Below are positions 1 through 7,703 of a DNA stretch of 64,000 nt, one piece after another. The DNA comes from an uncultured Oscillospiraceae bacterium. GTDB lineage: Bacteria; Bacillota; Clostridia; Oscillospirales; Acutalibacteraceae. Location: the NCBI GenBank assembly GCA_958366985.1, contig CATXDC010000007.1, forward strand, positions 1-64,000, given 5' to 3'. The notes under the pieces are model-generated. The model was not told where the DNA came from. It did not search any database and saw only the letters and a program-made list of their open reading frames with translations. How positions within the stretch are numbered: the first letter of the stretch is position 1; each line of letters opens with the position of its first letter. Position numbers and translations under genes: made by a program.

Positions 1-851
1 ACCGCAAGGTTTAAATTCTCCCAAATTGTATGATTCCTTCGCTTGCAGGAAAGGCTCCGCAGGGAAAGAATAGGCGCACCTATGCCGATGGGTGGGGAAA
101 GCCTTGTAGACCTATACTGCCGCACAGCGCGAAGCTCCAGTTGCTCCAGACTTTCAGAGGAAAGCTTTCGCATTTGTTCGGGCGTGCGCTCCCACTGAAT
201 GGCTCCGTCCCGGATATAGACAAACCGATCCGCCACATCCATCAGCCAGAAAAGCCTATGCTCCGCAATCAACAGCGTGCAGCCCTCCTGCTTTAAGCTT
301 TGCAGAACCTCACGCAGCTCTTCAATACCTTTCCCATCCAGATTCGCAGTAGGCTCGTCGCAGACATAAACGGGAGGATTCATGGCATAAACAGAGGCCA
401 CGGCTGTACGCTGCTTTTCCCCGCTGGAAAGCACATCAAGGGAACGGCTGCGCAATTGCTCCAAATGAAACCGCCGGATAGCCTCGTCGGTTCTCCGAAC
501 AATTTGTTCATGAGGGAAACCATAATTTTCACAGCTGAAAGCAACTTCTCCCGGCATTTCAGAGGAGAAAAACTGGCTTCCCGGATCCTGAAACACACTG
601 CCTACTGTTTTTCCACGCTTCCAAAGAGGTTCACCGCTTCTGTCCTTTCCATCAATCTGAATACAACCGGAAAACCGGCCTGTATAAAAGGCGGGAGCAA
701 GACCGTTTATCAGACGGATCAAGGTGGTTTTTCCATTCCCCGAAGGGCCGGTCAGCACCACGCACTCACCTTTTCGAACATGCAGACAAATATCCGCGAC
801 GCCCGCATCGGAATCAGCATATTGAAAATTCACATGGTCAAACCGGATCAC
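1..851 (-). CDS. ECF-type ABC transporter ATPase, two-domain (partial, runs off left edge)
   Basis: Energising subunit of an energy-coupling-factor importer; it hydrolyses ATP at the cytoplasmic face together with the EcfT-like protein encoded just upstream. The GTG start at 851 overlaps the stop of the T-component gene (GTGA) and has an AGGAGGG ribosome binding site. Visible in the 283 codons: Walker A GPSGNGKT near residue 31, Q-loop FQDPGSQFF, signature LSSGEKQRTA, Walker B VYVCDEPTAN and switch His in IAEHRLF. After about 260 residues a second domain begins (PILSLRSLSCKRRNHTIW), so this is probably a fused double ATPase like other CbiO/YkoD-type proteins. Last gene seen of a minus-strand operon. 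The family call is firm; the substrate is inferred from neighbours only. Confidence 0.85.
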   Translation of the reverse strand, partial: MIRFDHVNFQYADSDAGVADICLHVRKGECVVLTGPSGNGKTTLIRLINGLAPAFYTGRFSGCIQIDGKDRSGEPLWKRGKTVGSVFQDPGSQFFSSEMPGEVAFSCENYGFPHEQIVRRTDEAIRRFHLEQLRSRSLDVLSSGEKQRTAVASVYAMNPPVYVCDEPTANLDGKGIEELREVLQSLKQEGCTLLIAEHRLFWLMDVADRFVYIRDGAIQWERTPEQMRKLSSESLEQLELRAVRQYRSTRLSPPIGIGAPILSLRSLSCKRRNHTIWENLNLA

Positions 852-1540
852 TTTATCCCTCCTAACAGGAAAAACAGGATGGTTCCGGTCGTCCATATCC
901 CCAGCCAGAGGAAATCAGCCGGCTGCATCTTTCTGGCATAGTAGCTTCCCCGCACTCCCGGCGCCTGGGCGCCCCGCGCTATGGCCGATACGGAAAGCTG
1001 ATCTGCGATTTGCAGGCAGCGCAGCAGCAGAGGCACCAGCACATACTCGCAGGTAACGACAGGATGGCGGAGTATCTGCACGGGCCCAGTCAGCCTTCGG
1101 TTCTTCATGGACTGCCGAACCCCCTTCAGCTCCGCCTTCATGGTTGGAAAAAACCGAAACACCACCAGCAGCCCTAAGATAACCGGGGTGGGGGTATGGG
1201 CTTTCGACAGGGCGGCCGAAAGCTGTCCCGGCGGCGTGGTAATAAGATTCCACGCCGCCAGGAATACCGGCATGAGATTATAAAACATCAGTACATAGAA
1301 CTCTGAGAAAACCACCATATGCAGACCGTGAAAGCGAATGAAATACAGCAGCAGCGCCAGTACCAGATAAAAAGCGCCGAAGGTCAGGCAAAGCCTCCAC
1401 CGTCTTTCAAAAACCAACTGGCAGAAAGCAAGCAGCGCAAGAAGACAGGTGAGCAACGTGTTTGCGGTAAGCGATACCCCAAGGATCGCGCAGGCCACCG
1501 CCCACGCTTTTACCGGAACGGATAAGGCTGTTTCCCGCAT
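848..1540 (-). CDS. ecfT: ECF transporter transmembrane T component (EcfT/CbiQ family)
   Basis: Integral membrane coupling subunit that links the ATPase to the substrate-binding S component. The 230 residues contain several hydrophobic helices in the N-terminal half, then a cytoplasmic region with the family's coupling-helix pattern (residues around SAIARGAQAPG resemble the A-R-G / A-R-A motifs that dock into the ATPases), and a final membrane helix. It starts one base after the stop of the S-component gene and overlaps the downstream ATPase gene by 4 bases, so all three are translationally coupled. Length fits the family. Confidence is high for the family, low for what is transported. Confidence 0.85.
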   Translation of the reverse strand: MRETALSVPVKAWAVACAILGVSLTANTLLTCLLALLAFCQLVFERRWRLCLTFGAFYLVLALLLYFIRFHGLHMVVFSEFYVLMFYNLMPVFLAAWNLITTPPGQLSAALSKAHTPTPVILGLLVVFRFFPTMKAELKGVRQSMKNRRLTGPVQILRHPVVTCEYVLVPLLLRCLQIADQLSVSAIARGAQAPGVRGSYYARKMQPADFLWLGIWTTGTILFFLLGGIK

Positions 1541-2134
1541 TTACAGAACCCCCGCTTTTTTGAAATGCTTTTGAATCAGCTTCCGTCCGACAAGGCTGCC
1601 CAAAAACCCGCAGAGCATGGTAAAAATCAGGATAAAAATCACCCAACCCGGTGTTGTATAATACTGAACATAAGCGTCGATATAGCTTTGTTCCATCCCG
1701 CTGGCAACCGCAAAGCTGTAATAGGTATCCCAGAAAAACCATACGGGAAGCAGGTTTACCCCGTTGTATAACAGGCTGGAAACCGTCCAGGCGGCCGTCA
1801 GGCGGTTTGGCGTAATCTCTTTCCACAGGATGAGTTCCGCAAGGATTCCCACTACGATAAACCACGGGAGCAAAAACCAGTTGCCCATGATCAGAAAGAC
1901 AAGGCCCAGCAGCGTCATGTATACCAGCGAAACAAACCGTTTATGGATGCGGTTTACCATCAAAAAATAAACAGGCCCGCAGACAACCATGGTGATGCCT
2001 ACGGAAAGCACCATGCTGACAAAATCATTTACCATGCAGATCATGTTGATTCCCAGCTGAATGACAATGAGCAGCACAGTCATCAGCACCAGGGTGATAA
2101 CGTCTTTTACAGACCATTTCTTTGCGTTTTCCAT
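1541..2134 (-). CDS. ECF transporter S component, MptD family
   Basis: Predicted substrate-capturing membrane subunit of about 197 residues with six hydrophobic segments. The pattern (N-terminal KWSVKDVITL, then GITMVVCGPVYFLMVNR and a central WFLLPWF segment) fits the MptD/Trep_Strep family of putative ECF S components. The ligand of this family is not well established. Start ATG has AAAGGAG eight bases upstream. It lies between two exporter-fold ABC half-transporters and the T component and ATPase. That arrangement suggests one combined uptake system, or two systems sharing a regulator. An iron-chelate or haem substrate is inference from the IrtAB-like neighbours and the shared operator with ahpC. 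Confidence 0.75.
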   Translation of the reverse strand: MENAKKWSVKDVITLVLMTVLLIVIQLGINMICMVNDFVSMVLSVGITMVVCGPVYFLMVNRIHKRFVSLVYMTLLGLVFLIMGNWFLLPWFIVVGILAELILWKEITPNRLTAAWTVSSLLYNGVNLLPVWFFWDTYYSFAVASGMEQSYIDAYVQYYTTPGWVIFILIFTMLCGFLGSLVGRKLIQKHFKKAGVL

Positions 2135-2146
2135 TTTGATTCTCCT

Positions 2147-3907
2147 TTAAACTTTTCCAGATTCTTGAAGTTTCCAACCTAATGCCTGTTCACGCAGTCC
2201 GACAAACCGCCGGTACAGGCCGTCCTGCTTCATAAGTTCATGATGTGTTCCGCGCTGTACGATCCGCCCCTGCTCCAATACAATGATTTGGTCTGCATTA
2301 CGGACAGTGGAAAGCCGGTGGGCAATCATGATAATGGTCTTATCCCTTGTCAGCTCAGAGATGGCAGACTGCAGTTCCCGTTCGTTTTCGGGATCTACCG
2401 ATGCGGTGGCCTCATCTAAAATGATGATAGGGGTGTCCTTCAGGATGGCACGGGCGATGGAGATCCGCTGTTTTTCACCGCCGGAGAGAGAAGCGCCCCC
2501 TTCTCCCACCAGCGTTTCATAGCCACTGGGCAGCTTGGAGATGAAATCATGGCACTGGGCCTTTTTTGCCGCTTCCACCACTTGCTCATGCGTCGCCTCC
2601 GGGCAACCGAACTTGATGTTATTTTCCACCGTATCTTCAAAGAGGTATACCTTTTGAAAAACAATGGAAAAATTCCTTAATAGGCTGTCGCAGGTGTAAT
2701 CCCGCACATCATGCCTACCTATGCTGATTTTCCCTTCACGCACATCCCAGAAGCGCGCGATAAGGCTTACCAGTGTGGTCTTGCCGGAGCCGGAGGGTCC
2801 GACTACGGCGCAGGTCGTTTTCTCCGGGATTGTCATTGTGATGTCATGCAGCACATCCTCCTGTCCATAAGCAAACGAGACGTTCTGCAGCTCAATATCA
2901 AAGCGTTTTGGGGTAATATCCGAGCCATGCTCATCCAGCACGGGGGTATCCATCACGGCTTCCATTCGGTCAAGGGAAGCGTCGATCACCCTGGCGACCG
3001 ACGCCATGCTGCCCACCAACTCCACACTGGAATAGATCATAAAGCTGGATACCAGCAGGAGCAGGCACTTGACCGGCGTAATCTCTCCGCCCAGAAGCAA
3101 GTAAGGCGCGACAACGAGAATGGCGGCTCTGCTCAGCCTGAATACGGTTTGATAAACGCCGGTCAGCGAGGAAAACGTGCTCTCCAAAGCGATATTAGCC
3201 TCCGCGCTTTCATGAATCGCCTGATTGACCGCCTTGCCGGAACGCTCCCCCAAGCCGAAAGCTTTCACAACGCCCATGCCCTGTATGTATTCCAAAAAGC
3301 AGGTCACAAGATTTGCCTGTGCCGCCTGCCTCCGGGGGGAAAGGCGTTTGGCGGCTCTTTGGATGACGGCATAAACCAGCATGGACACGGCAAGGCCCGT
3401 AAACATCAGCAGACCAATATGCCATTCATAAAACAGCAGCCATACCCCGATCACAATGGCGTGGATGAATCCGCCGGCCACCCGTTCCAATACGGCGACC
3501 GCATTGTTCTCAATGTCTCCAAGGGTGGTAGTTGCTGCGGCGGCGATTTCGCCCAGCCGGTTTTCGCTGAAATATCCCATGGGGACGCGCTTCATATGCT
3601 CGCCAATCTCCAGCCGCTTCTGGGCGCACATAGCAAAGCTGCCCAGGGTCCGCTTGACACAGGACAGGTTGTTAAAGAAAATGCGCCCCGCAATGCTGAC
3701 AACCATAATACCCAATGAAATCCAAATGGTCGCTGTCGTCATGGCACCGCCCTCCGCTGCGGTGAGAAGGGCGGAAAGGACGGTCAGGATCGCCATAATC
3801 GGCAGCATCTCAAAAACAGAATCCAGAAGGCTGAACACAAAGGAGGACAGCAGAGTGTTTCTCTTGCTGCCGGAAAACTTCAGTAACCGTTTTATCATCT
3901 CAATCAT
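2147..3907 (-). CDS. ABC transporter, fused membrane and ATPase domains (IrtB/YbtQ-like half-transporter)
   Basis: Half-transporter of 586 residues: an exporter-fold six-helix domain (about 1-310), then a nucleotide-binding domain with Walker [13 protein letters not shown], signature LSGGEKQRISIAR, Walker B IIILDEATAS and H-loop IAHRLSTV. The start is placed at ATG 3907 (MIEMIKRLL) because its ATGA overlaps the upstream gene's stop and it has AAGGAGG upstream; an in-frame start further upstream would give 15 extra residues and no clear site. With the next gene it should form a heterodimer. Such pairs are usually exporters, but IrtAB and YbtPQ are importers of metal-siderophore complexes in this fold. 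The ECF S/T/A genes in the same operon make import attractive; a drug exporter remains possible. Confidence 0.85.
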   Translation of the reverse strand: MIEMIKRLLKFSGSKRNTLLSSFVFSLLDSVFEMLPIMAILTVLSALLTAAEGGAMTTATIWISLGIMVVSIAGRIFFNNLSCVKRTLGSFAMCAQKRLEIGEHMKRVPMGYFSENRLGEIAAAATTTLGDIENNAVAVLERVAGGFIHAIVIGVWLLFYEWHIGLLMFTGLAVSMLVYAVIQRAAKRLSPRRQAAQANLVTCFLEYIQGMGVVKAFGLGERSGKAVNQAIHESAEANIALESTFSSLTGVYQTVFRLSRAAILVVAPYLLLGGEITPVKCLLLLVSSFMIYSSVELVGSMASVARVIDASLDRMEAVMDTPVLDEHGSDITPKRFDIELQNVSFAYGQEDVLHDITMTIPEKTTCAVVGPSGSGKTTLVSLIARFWDVREGKISIGRHDVRDYTCDSLLRNFSIVFQKVYLFEDTVENNIKFGCPEATHEQVVEAAKKAQCHDFISKLPSGYETLVGEGGASLSGGEKQRISIARAILKDTPIIILDEATASVDPENERELQSAISELTRDKTIIMIAHRLSTVRNADQIIVLEQGRIVQRGTHHELMKQDGLYRRFVGLREQALGWKLQESGKV

Positions 3908-5658
3908 ACCGCCGCCTCCTTTGTATCCTTCGCGCTGATGTGCGCCTCCCACAGTTCCCGATAGAGCGGGCAGTCTTTCAAAAGCGCGTCGTGGGTGCCT
4001 TCCGCTTCTACACGCCCATTGTCCATCACCAGGATCTTATCCGCCGCTGTAATGGTGGACAGGCGGTGCGCGATTACAATCAATGTTTTTCCCCGCACCA
4101 ATTCATTGATGGAAGCTTGGATGACCGCTTCATTCTCCGGGTCGGTGAAGGCTGTGGCCTCATCCAGGATTACCACAGGACTGTTCTTCAAAATGGCGCG
4201 TGCAATCGCAATGCGCTGCCGCTCGCCTCCCGACAGGCTGCTTCCGCCTTCCCCCGCCAGGGTATCGTAGCCCTGGGGCAACGCGGAGATAAAATCGTGA
4301 CAGCTTGCCTGTTTCGCTGCGGCTATGACCTCCTCGTCCGATGCGTCCGGTCTGCCCATACGAATGTTCTCCTTTACAGAAAGATGGAAGAGAAAATTGT
4401 CCTGCGATACATAGGACACCATATCCATCACCTGCTTGAGAGGCAGACTGCGCACATCTACGCCTCCGATCTGTACCTCGCCGCTGTCCGCTTCCCAAAA
4501 GGAAGCGATCAGGCGCGCTACCGTAGACTTGCCGGAGCCGGAGGGTCCCACAATCGCGGTCATACCGCAAGGGGCCGCGTCAAAGCTGATCCGGTGCAGC
4601 ACTTCGGCGTCCCCATAGCCAAAGGAGACTTCCCGGAAGGAGATATTGCTGTTTTCCAACGGCACCGGTTCCAGAGGGCGTTTCATCTCTTTTTCCTCTA
4701 ACATGCCGGCAATCTCTTGAATGGTGGAATCTACCATCGCAAGGCTGTCCGTGTATTGCAGCGCCTGAATGAGCGGCTTCACAAGCCCCAGCGCAAGAAT
4801 GATGCAGGCGATAAAAACCGGCGCGGTCAGGCTGCCGCTCTGAAAAAGCCACGCTCCCAAGGGAAGCACCCCCAAAAGGCAGGAGGGCATGATGGAAATA
4901 CCCGCCACATAAAATCCGTTTGTCTGTTTGAACCATGTCGCCTTGGCCGCTTCATTCTCTTTTACAGCGTCGGCGTATTTTCCATAGGAGGAACTGCTCT
5001 GGTTGAACGCCTTGATGACTTCGATTCCGCCGACATACTCCACAATGGCCGCATCCATGTTCTTTCCTGCGGTTAGAACCCGGCTGTACCGCTTTTCATA
5101 GTCCTTCATCATCCCCATATAGCAGAACAGCCCGATGGGAATGGTGATGAGAGAAATCAGGGCAAGCCTCCAGTCCAGTACAAACATATACAGGAGCATC
5201 AGCACCGGGATTAAGATGTTGGCGGTCAGTTCCGGGATCATGTGCGCCAGCGGAAGCTCCAGTTTTTCTACGGTATCCACTAACAGCGTCTTAAACTTTC
5301 CAGAGGGCGTGTCCAAAATGGTTCCCATAGGTACCCGGGAAAGCTTTGCAGTCAGCTCTGTACGGATATTCTTCAGGATTATAAATGCCGAGCGGTGGCT
5401 GAGCATGGTGGAGGCTGTGTTCAGCCAGGTTCCTCCGAGATAGCCCAACAGTGCAAGGAGCGCCAGCAGTCCAATCGGCACCAGTTCATAGTTTCGGCTG
5501 AGAAGCCGAATAATAATTTGCGTCACTGCCAGATAAGGCACAATGCCGCAGGCAGAGCCCAGTACGGCCAGCAGCACCGAAGCGGTCAGCCGTCCCCGGC
5601 ATTGTCCCGCAAAGCGTAAAATCCAGCGGAACGCATTATTTTTCTTCGTCTGTTCCAT
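3904..5658 (-). CDS. ABC transporter, fused membrane and ATPase domains (IrtA/YbtP-like half-transporter)
   Basis: Partner of the downstream half-transporter, about 584 residues. Six membrane helices occupy residues 15-310; the ATPase domain shows Walker [13 protein letters not shown], signature [14 protein letters not shown], Walker [11 protein letters not shown] and H-loop [11 protein letters not shown] 5658 is preferred because GGGAG lies six bases upstream; a TTG at 5664 is the alternative. Its first codons overlap the 3' end of a degraded ATPase reading frame (5636-5876), so this is now the first intact gene of the operon. The promoter region carries the 16-bp palindrome shared with ahpC. 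No siderophore-interacting (FAD) domain, as in mycobacterial IrtA, is present. Confidence 0.85.
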   Translation of the reverse strand: MEQTKKNNAFRWILRFAGQCRGRLTASVLLAVLGSACGIVPYLAVTQIIIRLLSRNYELVPIGLLALLALLGYLGGTWLNTASTMLSHRSAFIILKNIRTELTAKLSRVPMGTILDTPSGKFKTLLVDTVEKLELPLAHMIPELTANILIPVLMLLYMFVLDWRLALISLITIPIGLFCYMGMMKDYEKRYSRVLTAGKNMDAAIVEYVGGIEVIKAFNQSSSSYGKYADAVKENEAAKATWFKQTNGFYVAGISIMPSCLLGVLPLGAWLFQSGSLTAPVFIACIILALGLVKPLIQALQYTDSLAMVDSTIQEIAGMLEEKEMKRPLEPVPLENSNISFREVSFGYGDAEVLHRISFDAAPCGMTAIVGPSGSGKSTVARLIASFWEADSGEVQIGGVDVRSLPLKQVMDMVSYVSQDNFLFHLSVKENIRMGRPDASDEEVIAAAKQASCHDFISALPQGYDTLAGEGGSSLSGGERQRIAIARAILKNSPVVILDEATAFTDPENEAVIQASINELVRGKTLIVIAHRLSTITAADKILVMDNGRVEAEGTHDALLKDCPLYRELWEAHISAKDTKEAAV

Positions 5659-5876
5659 AGTCAACTCCCATCATTTTCTCCAGGCGGCAAAGCTGGGATA
5701 CGCCTGGCTTCGTTTCTGTAATGCTTCCGTCCCGCAAAACCAGAACTCGGCTGCAGACGGTTTGGATAAACTCATAATCGTGCGTGATGATGAGCAGATT
5801 TTCTCGCATGCCGACAGTTCTCTTGCCAGCCGGTATTCCGCTTCCATGATGTCTGTAACTTATTGTGCCGCTTCAT
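5636..5876 (-). pseudogene. Remnant of an ABC ATPase C-terminus at the head of the transporter operon
   Basis: A good start site remains (AAAGGGG then ATG at 5876), but that frame stops after about 35 codons. Within it two other frames read like the end of an ABC ATPase: one gives IMEAEYRLARELSAC, and after a frame change near 5805-5812 the next gives NLLIITHDYEFIQTVC and SRVLVLRDG before stopping at 5636. The H-loop (THDYEF) and following strand are typical of cobalt/ECF-type ATPases. This looks like an internal deletion plus frameshift that left the promoter and start of an old first gene joined to the tail of an ATPase gene. It could still work as a leader for translation of the gene at 5658. 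Confidence 0.6.
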
Positions 5877-5895
5877 GATAAAACCCCTTTCAAAA

Positions 5896-5918
5896 GTTAG
5901 TTATCGCTAACCTTCATA
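5896..5918 (-). promoter_or_regulatory. Candidate metalloregulator operator and -10 box of the transporter operon
   Basis: GTTAGTTATCGCTAAC (5896-5911) is an inverted repeat (GTTAG-N6-CTAAC). On the minus strand it reads GTTAGCGATAACTAAC, which matches 15 of 16 bases of the site in the ahpC promoter (13854-13869). A possible -10 (TATGAA on the minus strand, 5913-5918) sits directly upstream. The motif resembles DtxR/IdeR/MntR-type boxes with GTTAG/CTAAC half-sites. Identity of the regulator is inference. Confidence 0.55.
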
Positions 5919-5924
5919 CAAAAA

Positions 5925-5948
5925 TTTAAGGTTCATTTGAACCTTAAA
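5925..5948 (-). terminator. Terminator of the tetR gene
   Basis: Perfect 11-bp stem with a 2-base loop (TTTAAGGTTCA / TGAACCTTAAA), followed on the minus strand by TTTTT. It overlaps the tetR stop codon at 5933 and separates tetR from the transporter operon, implying separate transcription. Confidence 0.7.
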
Positions 5949-6547
5949 AGGCCGTTCCAGCCGCAGTTGAAAAAAACTGCCAGTTCATTGACATAGCCAA
6001 TCGCCTGTTCCCGGGTCATATCATGAGCAACTGTTTCAAAAACAGCGGTAAAGTAGGCGCTTGTGATCATATGGTGAAGATCCCGGTTGACCGTACCTTC
6101 TAATTTCCCGAGCCGCCGAAGCTGCTGATAGTAATCCTCTGTCTGATTGACTTCAAGCTCCACAAGCTCATGAATATAGTTAGCGTACCGGGTTCCTTCG
6201 GAACAGCAGATCACCAGCTTGAACGCGTCGAAATTGTCATAGATGTAATTGATAAAATAATTGAGATAACTGGTAGATAAATCCCGGCTCTGTTCCGCTT
6301 TATCCTCTGGAATCAATTCATAATGCGCTTGCTGTGCTTGTTTGAATTGAGCGATCAATTCGTCGGCCGCCGAGGAGACCAGCGCGTCAAACAGTGCTTC
6401 CTTGCTGTTGTAGTACCCATAAAAGGCTCCTTTGGTAAAGCCAGCTTCCCTTACAATGGCCCGCAGAGAAGCGTCTTTAAAGCCTTTCTCCAAAAATTCC
6501 TGTTTTCCAACTTCAAGAATGCGCTTTTGCGTATCCGTCAGTTCCAC
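5933..6547 (-). CDS. TetR/AcrR family transcriptional regulator
   Basis: DNA-binding repressor of 204 residues. The N-terminal helix-turn-helix is textbook: TQKRILEVGKQEFLEKGF, then LRAIVREAGFTKGAFYGYY and NSKEALFDALV (residues 6-55). The ligand domain is all-helical with no assignable inducer. GTG start with AAGGAG eight bases upstream. Its own promoter carries a near-perfect 30-bp palindrome over the -10 box, so autorepression is likely. It precedes the transporter operon in the same orientation but is separated by a terminator. It may or may not also control that operon, whose promoter has a different palindrome. Confidence 0.9.
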   Translation of the reverse strand: MELTDTQKRILEVGKQEFLEKGFKDASLRAIVREAGFTKGAFYGYYNSKEALFDALVSSAADELIAQFKQAQQAHYELIPEDKAEQSRDLSTSYLNYFINYIYDNFDAFKLVICCSEGTRYANYIHELVELEVNQTEDYYQQLRRLGKLEGTVNRDLHHMITSAYFTAVFETVAHDMTREQAIGYVNELAVFFNCGWNGLLRFK

Positions 6548-6563
6548 GTCTTATTCTCCTTCC

Positions 6564-6618
6564 ATATACCAGCGGTATATACCACTGGTATATTAGCATA
6601 AACAGTGTGATTTGTCAA
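6564..6618 (-). promoter_or_regulatory. tetR promoter with palindromic operator
   Basis: On the minus strand TTGACA (6613-6618), a 17-bp spacer and TAATAT (6590-6595). A palindrome at 6564-6593 (arms ATATACCAG / CTGGTATAT, inner GGTATATACC) pairs at 14 of 15 positions and overlaps the -10 box. This is the classic layout of an autorepressed TetR-family gene. Confidence 0.8.
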
Positions 6619-6860
6619 CAAGATTTTAAGCAGGCATATGCCGCTTGAGGAACTATTTTTTGCGAAAAACAGCGAATACCTTGCCGAAAGCACCTGATCC
6701 AACAGCCTCTGCTGATGTACCCTCTGGCGGCTGTACTCCAGGGTGAATTTGGTCTTCTTCTGATATGAGAAAAGGTGTCTCCAAAGTCAAAAAACCGCTT
6801 TAAGACACACTTGCCTTTTTTATTTTCATTTTATGTCTCTATCGATTGTGCTGATGAAAC
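6619..6860. other. Intergenic stretch with a possible decayed gene tail
   Basis: This 240-base stretch between divergent tetR and the Bce operon has no intact gene. On the minus strand an open frame of about 46 codons with no start ends at 6653; its last residues read PPEGTSAEAVGSGAFGKVF. I do not recognise the parent protein. It may be scar sequence from assembly of the cargo region. Confidence 0.3.
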
Positions 6861-6901
6861 CTTACATTGACTGTAAGTATTATTTTGGGCAAACTTATGA
6901 T
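6861..6901 (+). promoter_or_regulatory. Candidate response-regulator site and promoter of the Bce operon
   Basis: Inverted repeat CTTACA-TTGAC-TGTAAG (6861-6877) is followed 18 bases later by a -10-like TATGAT (6896-6901), with no good -35 at standard spacing. BceR-type regulators bind short inverted repeats just upstream of weak promoters, so this is a plausible activation site for the ABC genes starting at 6936. Confidence 0.5.
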
Positions 6902-6935
6902 ATCCTTGTTAATAGAAAATACAGGAGGTATCAAA

Positions 6936-7703
6936 ATGGAACCCATTCTAAATATTGAAAATTTGACAAAGACTTATGGAAATGTGCCGAATCAAACGAA
7001 AGCGTTGAACGGCGTTACCTTTCAGGTCATGCCCGGGGAATTTCTTGGTATTATGGGAAGCAGCGGCTCTGGAAAGTCCACGCTGCTCAACTGTATTGCG
7101 ACTGTAGTACAGCCCAGCGGCGGCAGTATTATGGTAGAAGGGCGGCCCCTTCATTCTCTCAATGGGGGCGCATTGGCCGAGTACAGAGGGAAAACCGTCG
7201 GTTATCTGTTTCAAAGTTTTGAACTGCTGGATAACCTTACCGGTCGGGAAAACATTTTACTGCCTACTTCACTCCACAATGTTTCTGAAAGGGAAAGCCG
7301 AGAGCGTTTGAAGCAGCTTGCGGAATATCTAGAAATTATGGACGTGCTGGACAAATTTCCTGCCCAGATGTCCGGCGGCCAGCGGCAGCGCGTGGCCGCT
7401 GCCAGAGCCATGATCCTTCATCCCAAAATGATTCTTGCCGATGAGCCTACGGGAGCCTTGGATTCCAAAAATGCAAAAAATGTAATGGAGAAGCTTTCCG
7501 GGCTTAACCGTGACGAACAGGCGACGATCCTGATGGTGACACACGATTCTAACGCCGCCAGCTTTTGCAAGCGGATACTGTTTATTCAGGATGGCGTAAT
7601 TTTTCATGAACTCCGCCGCAGCAACGAAACGCAGTATACTTTTTATGAGCGCATTCTGAAAGTCATGGCGCAATTAGGAGGTGGCAGCTGCAATGTTCTC
7701 TAA
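6936..7703 (+). CDS. bceA: BceA-type ABC transporter ATPase
   Basis: ATPase of a peptide-antibiotic detoxification transporter, 255 residues. Walker A GSSGSGKS (41-48), Q-loop FQSFELLDNL, signature MSGGQRQRVA, Walker B MILADEPTGALD and switch His in VTHDSN. ATG 6936 is chosen because AGGAGG lies eight bases upstream; an upstream in-frame start would lie inside the promoter. It overlaps the start of the permease gene by 11 bases. In the Bce family the ATPase and large permease form a complex with the BceS kinase that frees lipid II-cycle intermediates from bacitracin-like or lantibiotic peptides and signals transport flux. Confidence 0.9.
   Translation: MEPILNIENLTKTYGNVPNQTKALNGVTFQVMPGEFLGIMGSSGSGKSTLLNCIATVVQPSGGSIMVEGRPLHSLNGGALAEYRGKTVGYLFQSFELLDNLTGRENILLPTSLHNVSERESRERLKQLAEYLEIMDVLDKFPAQMSGGQRQRVAAARAMILHPKMILADEPTGALDSKNAKNVMEKLSGLNRDEQATILMVTHDSNAASFCKRILFIQDGVIFHELRRSNETQYTFYERILKVMAQLGGGSCNVL

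Noticed and set aside
300..941. Plus-strand frame of 213 codons at the left edge
   Set aside because: Antisense to the EcfA-like ATPase, whose motifs are unambiguous on the minus strand.
2711..3718. A long plus-strand open frame of 335 codons
   Set aside because: It lies wholly opposite the ABC half-transporter gene with clear Walker and signature motifs; its sequence is low in structure and rich in His/Gln, typical of an antisense shadow.
6653..6790. Possible gene tail (minus strand) between tetR and the Bce operon
   Set aside because: No start codon, only about 46 codons and no recognised family; kept as a note in the intergenic feature, not as a gene.
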